Source: Chloroflexota bacterium
GTDB taxonomy: Bacteria > Chloroflexota > Anaerolineae > Anaerolineales > UBA4823
Reading direction: 5' to 3'
DNA: 6,357 nucleotides
Assembly (NCBI GenBank): GCA_030669775.1
Contig: DAOVCZ010000113.1
Span: 1-6,357, forward strand
The position numbers were made by a program, and so were the translations under genes. Shown here piece after piece: positions 1 through 4,730 of the stretch (position 1 is the stretch's first letter; each line of letters starts with the position of its first letter). Below the pieces are notes generated by a model. The model saw only the letters and a list, made by a program, of their open reading frames with translations. It had not been told where the DNA came from and made no database searches.

Positions 1-749
1 CGGTGGTCCTCTTGTTCAAAGGTACGACTCTGGTCAATATGGGCAGGGATCAAGAGGCTCTACCATTCCTTGAAGAGGCTCACGCGCTGTTTGAGGATTT
101 GGACATGCAATGGTATCTGGCAACAACCCAGGTCCACATTGCTAATGCAGCGTTAGGAAGGGGAGATACTGAGAAAGCTTTGGATAACTTGAAACAGGCA
201 TATTCCTCCAGCAAGGAGATCAATGAGAAGTGGTTGCTCTCCTTCATTTTGAATAATTATGGTGAGGTTTCCAGGGTACGAGGAGAATACGATCAAGCGC
301 AATCTTATTATCAGCAGAGCGAGTCCTTACTGAGAGAGATGGGCGACAAGGGTGAGCTGGCCAGATTGGTGCATAATCTCGGGTATGTTACCCGACATCA
401 AGGAGATCTTGATGGAGCAGAGGCTCAATTCCATGAAAGCTTGGCCATGTTCTTAAAATTAAGCAACCAACGTGGAATCGCAGAGAGCTTGGCAGCTATC
501 GCTGGTATATGGATCGGACAGGGAAAATTTCGATCCGGGGCGCAGCTTCTCGGAGCGGGAACAAATCTACTGGATCAAACCGGGGGCTCGTGGTGGCCGG
601 CAGATCGAGTTGAGATTGATCGCATAATCTTATTGCTCGAGAACGGGATAGGTAAAGATGATCTCGCTGCGGGTGTAGCAGCAGGTCAAAAAATGACCAT
701 TGAAGCTGCGGTTTCTATGGTTATGGATAAAGCTTCTCATGATGGTTAA
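1..749 (+). CDS. TPR-repeat protein, C-terminal part (probable large ATPase/regulator)
   Basis: This frame is open from the left edge (first full codon at 3), so the gene is cut by the window and the GTG at 3 is not a credible start. About 248 residues are visible. They are almost wholly helical and form about five tetratricopeptide-like units, near residues 5-35, 40-73, 79-114, 119-154 and 158-192. Each has the typical small-residue and Gly-Asp turn pattern (for example RGDTEKAL, RGEYDQAQ, QGDLDGAE). The last 55 residues (AAQLLGA-like segment, Trp-rich turn, then a GQKMTIEAAV-type ending) resemble the C-terminus of large TPR regulators with an upstream NTPase domain, such as LuxR/MalT-like, AfsR-like or adenylate-cyclase-linked proteins, which are abundant in Chloroflexota and Actinobacteria. 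The N-terminal domain that would define the function is outside the window. The role is probably protein-protein sensing in signal transduction. The TPR call is firm; the parent family is inferred. Confidence 0.8.
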   Translation, partial: VVLLFKGTTLVNMGRDQEALPFLEEAHALFEDLDMQWYLATTQVHIANAALGRGDTEKALDNLKQAYSSSKEINEKWLLSFILNNYGEVSRVRGEYDQAQSYYQQSESLLREMGDKGELARLVHNLGYVTRHQGDLDGAEAQFHESLAMFLKLSNQRGIAESLAAIAGIWIGQGKFRSGAQLLGAGTNLLDQTGGSWWPADRVEIDRIILLLENGIGKDDLAAGVAAGQKMTIEAAVSMVMDKASHDG

Positions 750-783
750 TTGAGATCGAGTTCAGAAGAATTGCGATCTCGAT
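749..783 (+). terminator. Inverted repeat after the TPR gene, possible weak terminator
   Basis: Bases 749-758 (ATTGAGATCG) pair with 774-783 (CGATCTCGAT) over 10 positions with one G-U wobble, leaving a 15-base loop. The repeat starts at the last base of the stop codon, a usual place for an intrinsic terminator. There is no proper T run after it, only ATTTATG further on, so termination would be weak or factor-dependent. A competing partner for the left arm lies at 792-800. Confidence 0.35.
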
Positions 784-841
784 ATGAATATGATCTCAAT
801 TTATGTAAATCAGGGCATGTGAAAGGGAAGGACTGATCTGC

Positions 842-870
842 TTGACACTATCCTCGAAATCCTTGATTAT
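842..870 (+). promoter_or_regulatory. Sigma-70-type promoter for the bactofilin-like gene
   Basis: A perfect -35 hexamer TTGACA at 842-847 is followed, after a 17-base spacer, by GATTAT at 865-870, which matches four of six -10 positions including the key A and T. Transcription would start near 877, giving a leader of about 100 bases before the ATG at 978. A second TATAAT at 905-910 has no acceptable -35 and is less likely. This is prediction from consensus only. Confidence 0.6.
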
Positions 871-977
871 TTAAACCCAAACGATCCATTCAGTGTATAA
901 GATATATAATATAGTGATCGTACCAACTTAGATTTGTATTAAAGCATATTATTTTTTCAAACAAGGGAGAGAATATA

Positions 978-2312
978 ATGAATTATCCACAAAACCGATG
1001 GACGCGTACATTATTTGTGATCGTGGTCTTGATGGGGGGCGTATTTAGTCTTGTCTCGCCTGCTCGAGCTCAGGGCATCGAGGTCACCTTTGAAGACTCA
1101 GTAGCTGCCGGTGAGGTGGTTGATAATGATGCGATCCTGGCAGGGACGACCGTCAAGATTGATGGCACAGTGGATGGGGATGCCCTCGCTGTGGGTTCAC
1201 TTGTGGAAGTCAATGGTGATGTCGCCGGCAGCCTGGTCGCGATTGGACAGAACGTCGTGATCAATGGAACTGTCGAAGGGACAGTCTACGTTGCCGCGGT
1301 GACGCTCGATTTGGGAGAGGAGGCTGCATTAAGTCGCAACATTGACTACCTCGGAGCCAGCCTGGCAACCGCGGAAGGATCCACTATCGACCGGGACCTG
1401 GTGATGGTCAGCATGGGGGCACAGCTGTCTGGCGATATCGGGAGAAACACTGTTGGCATCATCGGCCCTTGGGAATTGTTTAAACTCTTTATGGATATGA
1501 TCGGTCGACCGGTGTTTGAGCCTCAGACTGGATTAGAGACATCTGGAACGCCTTATCAGGCCCAGAATCAGCCAGTGATTCTTTCCGGATTCCTGCCCTC
1601 GCTGAGCTCGATCGCCTTGACCAGGTCAGAGGCGCCGAACTCTGCGGAAGCATACCTGGTACCTGCCTCCATTGCACAACCTGACCTGTCCGCCCAATCC
1701 GATTCATCCATCGATTCGGAAAAAGTGATGGATTGGCTGCAGTGGGTTGTCGAAGAATTTATCACTTTATTGGTGTTTGGTTTGCTGGGTATCTGGCTGT
1801 TTTCATCGTTCTTGAAGCGCAGCGCCGAGAAAATCGAGACCAAACCTCTTCATTCCACTGGAATCGGGCTTCTGGGATTGGTGATTTCCGTGGCTTTGAT
1901 CGGGGTGGTGATCCTGGTCGCGCTGCTGATCTTGATGCTCGGTATCGGGTTGGGTGCGCTTAACTTCTGGGACCTGGCCTGGGCTGTATGGGGGGTAGGC
2001 TTCACCAGCCTGGGATTGGCATTTTGGCTTTCATTGCTGTTTGTCTCTTATGGTACGAAGGTCATCGTGGCTTTCCTGGTGGGATCATTAATTCTCAAGC
2101 GTTTAGCGCCAAATTCCCTCCAGTACAAGATATTGCCGTTGCTGTTGGGGCTGCTCATCTACGTTTTGCTTGCCTGGCTGCCATACTTTGGCTGGGTGAT
2201 CGCGGTGCTGGTTAATGCAATTGGTCTTGGTGCCGCCTGGCTTGCCTTCAGAGATCGAAGTCCAGAGGGATCAGAAGAGGAAATGCCAGCCGAGGAGGCC
2301 GATTCCGAGTAG
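978..2312 (+). CDS. Exported bactofilin-like polymer-forming protein with C-terminal membrane domain
   Basis: The 444-residue product starts with a classical signal peptide: Arg near residue 10, hydrophobic core 11-26, and a likely signal peptidase I cut after Ala31 (PARA/QG). Residues about 45-157 hold short repeats of the type INGTVEG and VNGDVAG, with regularly spaced Val/Ile and Gly-Asp turns. This is the right-handed beta-helix pattern of bactofilins (polymer-forming cytoskeletal family). A Ser/Pro-rich linker (about 180-248) leads to a membrane region with about five to six helices near 258-279, 295-326, 333-357, 360-375, 384-402 and 404-424. The protein ends in a short Arg turn and a very acidic tail. 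AGGGAG at 964-969 gives good spacing to the ATG, and tandem TAGTAG stops end the gene. Bactofilins proper are cytosolic scaffolds, whereas this domain order places the beta-helix outside the membrane. Similar signal-peptide/beta-helix/membrane proteins occur as uncharacterised 'polymer-forming cytoskeletal' entries. A role in envelope organisation is inference. Confidence 0.8.
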   Translation: MNYPQNRWTRTLFVIVVLMGGVFSLVSPARAQGIEVTFEDSVAAGEVVDNDAILAGTTVKIDGTVDGDALAVGSLVEVNGDVAGSLVAIGQNVVINGTVEGTVYVAAVTLDLGEEAALSRNIDYLGASLATAEGSTIDRDLVMVSMGAQLSGDIGRNTVGIIGPWELFKLFMDMIGRPVFEPQTGLETSGTPYQAQNQPVILSGFLPSLSSIALTRSEAPNSAEAYLVPASIAQPDLSAQSDSSIDSEKVMDWLQWVVEEFITLLVFGLLGIWLFSSFLKRSAEKIETKPLHSTGIGLLGLVISVALIGVVILVALLILMLGIGLGALNFWDLAWAVWGVGFTSLGLAFWLSLLFVSYGTKVIVAFLVGSLILKRLAPNSLQYKILPLLLGLLIYVLLAWLPYFGWVIAVLVNAIGLGAAWLAFRDRSPEGSEEEMPAEEADSE

Positions 2313-2330
2313 TAGAGTTATAAAAAATAG

Positions 2331-2374
2331 GAGCCCGCCCCTTTCGTGTTGCAGAGGGACGGGCTCTTTGTATT
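2331..2374. terminator. Strong intrinsic terminator, probably bidirectional
   Basis: GAGCCCG (2331-2337) pairs with CGGGCTC (2360-2366). After one C/A mismatch the stem continues as CCCTTT (2339-2344) with AGAGGG (2353-2358), leaving an 8-base loop. TTTGTATT follows on the plus strand, 18 bases after the bactofilin-like gene's stop. On the minus strand the left flank TAAAAAATA (2321-2329) reads as a T run, so the same hairpin can also stop transcripts from the phosphatase gene, which converges from the right. Confidence 0.85.
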
Positions 2375-2383
2375 AAACAGATG

Positions 2384-2400
2384 GAGCTATGGCCTAGCTC
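2384..2400. repeat. Small perfect inverted repeat between convergent genes
   Basis: GAGCTA (2384-2389) and TAGCTC (2395-2400) form a 6-bp stem around TGGCC. It lies just right of the bidirectional terminator, in the untranslated gap 2313-2507 between convergent genes. It could add to termination of the minus-strand transcript, but no strong T run follows on either strand. Function unknown. Apart from this and the terminator I see nothing in the gap. Confidence 0.35.
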
Positions 2401-2507
2401 GCAGCCTCAAAGTTTATTTAATCAACCTCTCTGGATAAGAACAACCCTCGAAAATTACCATCACAATAGCAAAATAATATTCAGGGCATTTCACAACCAA
2501 AGGGTTT

Positions 2508-2954
2508 CTAGTTTTCCCTGCGCCAGACTTCTTCGAATTTGCGGATTCGCCGTTGGATGTGCCAGGCATACGGGTCAGCTTTCGATCGTTTTGAGGAGAT
2601 CAGCTGCATGGCTTCGTTGGCAGAGCAGCCTTGTCCAATCAAAACCGCAGCAGCCATCGCTACACTGCGGTGGCGTCCTTTACGGCAATATACCAAAACA
2701 CTTTCACCGTCTTCGATAACGGGTAGGGCGGCCTTGACTCCATCAACTAGTTTACCGAGCGGTATGGGGAGAAAAATCGAGTCGAATGTGCGCAAAGTCA
2801 GCATGCGGAATGGGTGATTTCGATAGACTTCCGCAGGGCGAATAAAGATCATATTGAGGATCAAGCGCACATTCATATCTCGAATCGCATCGGCGTCTTC
2901 AGCTTTTGGATGAGCGGCGATATACAGCTGATCTGTGATCCTGGAGATATCCAT
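2508..2954 (-). CDS. Dual-specificity-type protein phosphatase
   Basis: The 148-residue product is a small cysteine-dependent phosphatase of the DSP/PTP fold. The active-site loop is at residues 90-97, CRKGRHRS, fitting C-x5-R-S/T: Cys90 is the nucleophile, Arg96 binds phosphate and Ser97 helps the leaving cysteine. Asp58 lies 32 residues before Cys90, about the spacing of the general acid in human VHR-type enzymes, so it is the likely acid. The N-terminus (ISRITDQLYIAAHP) fits the usual first strand of these domains, and the length is that of one catalytic domain with no signal peptide or membrane segment, so it acts in the cytosol. The residue before Cys90 is Tyr, where most family members have His. 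The start is the first ATG after an in-frame stop, but its Shine-Dalgarno is poor and a small palindrome (AGTACT) sits there. It lies 150 bases downstream of the DUF1269-like gene on the same strand and may be co-transcribed. The substrate cannot be told from sequence. Confidence 0.85.
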   Translation of the reverse strand: MDISRITDQLYIAAHPKAEDADAIRDMNVRLILNMIFIRPAEVYRNHPFRMLTLRTFDSIFLPIPLGKLVDGVKAALPVIEDGESVLVYCRKGRHRSVAMAAAVLIGQGCSANEAMQLISSKRSKADPYAWHIQRRIRKFEEVWRREN

Positions 2955-3080
2955 GATAGTACTCAGTACCCGATTGGAAGTTTGGTTGGTGAATAATTGG
3001 AAGGTAATTAATCAGAATTCCACCCGGCGATGTTCAGCCAGATTTTGAGGATTTGTCTAAGTATGTATTATTGACTCAAC

Positions 3081-3125
3081 CTGGGAAGAGGTCGCCCTTA
3101 CCAGTTACTCCCAGCTGCGACCCTC
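3081..3125 (-). repeat. Interlocked inverted repeats over the stop codon of the DUF1269-like gene
   Basis: Two inverted repeats overlap in order a-b-a'-b': CTGGGA (3081-3086) with TCCCAG (3109-3114), and GGTCGC (3090-3095) with GCGACC (3117-3122). The second extends to GAG/CTC at 3088-3125 across a one-base bulge. The gene's TAA stop (3105-3107) sits in the loops of both. The stems cannot form together as ordinary hairpins. No T run follows on the minus strand, so this is not a standard intrinsic terminator. The function, if any, is unknown. Confidence 0.45.
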
Positions 3126-3599
3126 GAGTTCCCTGCGTAAAGTCTCCTCAGCCTCATCTGGGAGAGAAGTCTGCAGGACTTTGCCTTTATAACCCCGCAG
3201 AGCAGCCACAGTTGGGTTAGGATCGTCGCCCCGAACGATGAAGAAGATTGCGGAGCTGCCAGGTTTTAGTTCCTCGGAGACTTCCTTAATAAATTCTTGA
3301 GATACACCAGTATCCGCTAATTTCCCGACCAGCGCTCCCCCAATGGCACCTAAGATCAAACCACCAATCGGGAAGAAAACGGACCCAATGAGCAGACCGA
3401 TGGCACTGCCCCCAAGTGCGCCTACCTTTACTCCCCGGTCAACCTCATCCTTGAGATGGACTTTACCATCTTCATCTTTGACCACCACGGCAGAGTCATC
3501 AAGGCTGAGATGGCCTGTTTCTTGAATGCTGCTCAGGGTGTGCCGAACTTTTCCGGCTTCTTCGGGCTCGTCGAAGGCTATCACGACCAGGTACGACAT
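3105..3599 (-). CDS. DUF1269-like glycine-zipper membrane protein
   Basis: The product is 164 residues from the start chosen here. It opens with a beta strand (MSYLVVIAFDEPEEA), followed by a helix and a strand carrying a charged KDEDGKVHLKDE segment (41-52). Residues about 58-94 form a Gly-rich hydrophobic hairpin with G-x3-G-like repeats (VGALGG, LILGAIGGALVGKL), a glycine zipper able to enter membranes. The C-terminal half (100-164) returns to a soluble alpha/beta pattern with SSAIFFIV and a Glu-rich end. This order matches DUF1269-like proteins, whose biochemical function is not established. The frame is open to an ATG at 3683, but the ATG at 3599 is preferred: a perfect AGGAGG sits six bases ahead, homology begins there, and the predicted transcript starts near 3676, inside the longer version. 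The divergent neighbour is the HdeD-like gene, which suggests shared stress or envelope control (inference). Confidence 0.8.
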   Translation of the reverse strand: MSYLVVIAFDEPEEAGKVRHTLSSIQETGHLSLDDSAVVVKDEDGKVHLKDEVDRGVKVGALGGSAIGLLIGSVFFPIGGLILGAIGGALVGKLADTGVSQEFIKEVSEELKPGSSAIFFIVRGDDPNPTVAALRGYKGKVLQTSLPDEAEETLRRELEGRSWE

Positions 3600-3605
3600 T
3601 TCATT

Positions 3606-3611
3606 CCTCCT
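3606..3611 (-). promoter_or_regulatory. Shine-Dalgarno site that fixes the start of the DUF1269-like gene
   Basis: On the minus strand a perfect AGGAGG lies six bases ahead of the ATG at 3599-3597. No comparable site precedes the upstream in-frame ATG at 3683. This decides for the 164-residue protein over the 192-residue frame. Confidence 0.85.
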
Positions 3612-3682
3612 GTTGTGAAAATATCCCTTTTGTGGAGGGTTATGATTAGACGGTTTGTTGTGGAAATATAAAATTCCGCCCA

Positions 3683-3691
3683 ATTATAGCA
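3683..3691 (-). promoter_or_regulatory. Extended -10 promoter for the DUF1269-like gene
   Basis: Read on the minus strand, 3691-3683 is TGCTATAAT, a perfect TATAAT with the TGn extension that can replace a good -35 box. No strong -35 is visible at 16-18 bases upstream. Transcription would start near 3676, leaving a leader of about 77 bases before the ATG at 3599. Confidence 0.6.
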
Positions 3692-3824
3692 TAACTGAAA
3701 TGGCAAGGATGGTTTCGGATGAAGACGGATATTGCCGGGGCTCTACAGCTTATGGTTTGACCCTGTTAGCCAAAATCATCTTTGGGAAGAATTTGAGCAA
3801 TGAGCATTAAGGTGTATTTATACC

Positions 3825-3852
3825 TTGCATTTTTGTTAGATTTCGCTATACT
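3825..3852 (+). promoter_or_regulatory. Candidate promoter for the HdeD-like gene
   Basis: TATACT at 3847-3852 matches five of six -10 positions. A weak TTGCAT lies 16 bases upstream at 3825-3830. The near-palindrome GGTGTATTTATACC (3811-3824) abuts the -35 and could be an operator or activator site. Transcription would start near 3859, with a leader of about 70 bases. Confidence 0.4.
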
Positions 3853-3855
3853 ATA

Positions 3856-3890
3856 AAGGTAACCTTGGAGAAGGTCCTGCAGGATTTTTT
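3856..3890 (+). repeat. Structured leader of the HdeD-like gene
   Basis: Short complementary elements follow one another: AAGGT (3856-3860), ACCTT (3862-3866), AAGGT (3871-3875), then the palindrome TCCTGCAGGA (3875-3884) and six T (3885-3890). ACCTT can pair with the second AAGGT around GGAG. Alternatively 3869-3877 can pair with 3882-3890 around a TGCA loop, using three G-U pairs. The two are mutually exclusive. Both stems are weak, so regulation here is only a possibility. Confidence 0.3.
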
Positions 3891-3931
3891 CAAGCAAGTT
3901 TCTTAGATATATATCGTAAGGAGAATGTACT

Positions 3932-4462
3932 ATGGCAGAAGCCACCATGACTTCAGAAGAACGTCTTATCCCCTGGTGGGTGGTGTTGATTGAAGGCATC
4001 GCCGCCATCATTATCGGAATCTTATTATTGGTCAATCCGCGAATTACAACAGCGGTCCTAATCCAATTTCTAGGTATCTATTGGTTCATCGTAGGGATCA
4101 TCGATATCGTTCGCATCTTCATAGATAGCTCAATGTGGGGCTGGAAACTCTTTTCCGGTATTATCGGTATCTTGGCAGGTATAGCCATAATCCAGTACCC
4201 ATTGTGGGCTTCCATACTCGTTCCAACTGTGATGGTTTGGGTGTTCGGTTTCTTTGGGATCATCATCGGCATCATCGGCTTGATCCAGGCTTTCCAGGGC
4301 GCCGGTTGGGGTGCAGGCATCTTGGGTATTTTGAGCATACTATTCGGTCTGCTCTTACTCTTCAATGCCTTTGTTGCTTCGCTGACCTTGCCGTTTATTT
4401 TCGGCATCCTGGCAGTCGTCGGTGGTCTTGCCGCACTGGTGATGGCTTTCCAGATGCGCTAG
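3932..4462 (+). CDS. HdeD/DUF308-family six-helix membrane protein
   Basis: The 176-residue product is an integral membrane protein with no enzymatic motif. A short cytosolic N-terminus (about 12 residues) leads into six hydrophobic helices near 15-35, 39-61, 72-88, 94-119, 126-147 and 150-172. The sequence has threefold internal repetition: each pair of helices starts with a Trp-containing segment, then G-I-x-x-I-x-x-G-I/L and an Asn/Tyr-Pro or Asn turn (WWVVLIEGI, WGWKLFSGI, WGAGILGIL). That is the signature layout of HdeD (DUF308). Length and helix number are normal. In Escherichia coli hdeD lies in the acid-resistance island and supports acid resistance at high cell density; in other phyla the role is unknown. 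AAGGAG at 3918-3923 precedes the ATG by eight bases. It is transcribed alone, divergent from the DUF1269-like gene, and followed by a clear terminator. Confidence 0.88.
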   Translation: MAEATMTSEERLIPWWVVLIEGIAAIIIGILLLVNPRITTAVLIQFLGIYWFIVGIIDIVRIFIDSSMWGWKLFSGIIGILAGIAIIQYPLWASILVPTVMVWVFGFFGIIIGIIGLIQAFQGAGWGAGILGILSILFGLLLLFNAFVASLTLPFIFGILAVVGGLAALVMAFQMR

Positions 4463-4567
4463 CCCCAAAAAACGCATAAGATACAACAATACGTTTACCA
4501 AGGGAACAAAACACACTGGAATAAATTTCACCCTTCTCCGGGGAACCCAGTAGTGCCCTAGAAAAAA

Positions 4568-4610
4568 GAGGGTTTGGCAAATTTCACTGCCGAACCCTTC
4601 TTTCTTACTT
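4568..4610 (+). terminator. Intrinsic terminator after the HdeD-like gene
   Basis: GAGGGTTTGGCA (4568-4579) pairs with TGCCGAACCCTT (4588-4599) over 12 positions with two G-U pairs and an 8-base loop. The T-rich tract TTCTTTCTTACTT follows. It lies about 105 bases after the stop at 4462. The intervening 4463-4567 shows no gene or motif I recognise. An A run (4562-4567) to the left could make it work on the other strand too, but no minus-strand gene needs it. Confidence 0.85.
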
Positions 4611-4730
4611 ACTCAATGGTATAACGATAATAATTATAAAAAATTTCATAAATCAAAATAACCATCTGGATTTTCTGTGGTTTAATTGGTCTGATTAAGC
4701 AGTAAGGGTGCCAGCTTAGAGGAGTCTTTT

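Larger units (their letters stand above)
3600..3931. promoter_or_regulatory. Divergent intergenic control region
   Basis: This 332-base gap separates the minus-strand DUF1269-like gene from the plus-strand HdeD-like gene. It holds the minus-strand leader (3600-3676), the extended -10 on the minus strand (3683-3691), about 120 bases with no signal I can name (3700-3810), a near-palindrome GGTGTATTTATACC at 3811-3824, the plus-strand -10 candidate at 3847-3852, and the structured HdeD leader. Open frames crossing it on either strand lack coding character. Confidence 0.6.

Noticed and set aside
905..910. TATAAT as -10 of the bactofilin-like gene
   Set aside because: The sequence at the proper -35 distance (882-887, CGATCC) does not fit; the TTGACA/GATTAT pair with 17-base spacing is better.
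1070..1843. Open frames on the minus strand inside the bactofilin-like gene
   Set aside because: They are opposite-strand shadows with Ser/Thr/Pro-rich low-complexity products, no ribosome sites and no recognisable domains.
1733..2215. Plus-strand frames overlapping the membrane part of the bactofilin-like gene
   Set aside because: They are out-of-frame products of hydrophobic codons; the main frame has continuous membrane helices and a proper ending, and no frameshift is needed.
2958..2969. Palindrome AGTACTCAGTAC by the phosphatase start as an operator
   Set aside because: It is too short to call on its own; it is mentioned only because it lies where the Shine-Dalgarno should be.
2381..2996. 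Plus-strand frames opposite the phosphatase gene
   Set aside because: The minus strand encodes an intact phosphatase with all catalytic residues, so these are antisense shadows without start signals.
3600..3683. Longer 192-residue version of the DUF1269-like protein starting at 3683
   Set aside because: The extra 28 residues have no family character, no Shine-Dalgarno precedes them, and the predicted transcription start lies inside them; the ATG at 3599 has a perfect AGGAGG.
3766..4035. Minus-strand frame of 89 codons across the HdeD promoter
   Set aside because: It runs through the promoter and Shine-Dalgarno of the HdeD-like gene, has no ribosome site and reads as low-complexity sequence.
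4395..4580. Minus-strand frame over the end of the HdeD-like gene
   Set aside because: It overlaps the gene end, has no coding character, and starts within the terminator stem.
4602..4640. Promoter for the sulfatase maturase in the AT-rich stretch
   Set aside because: GATAAT (4626-4631) and TATAAA-like sequences occur, but none has a convincing -35 and AT richness alone explains them; too uncertain to list.
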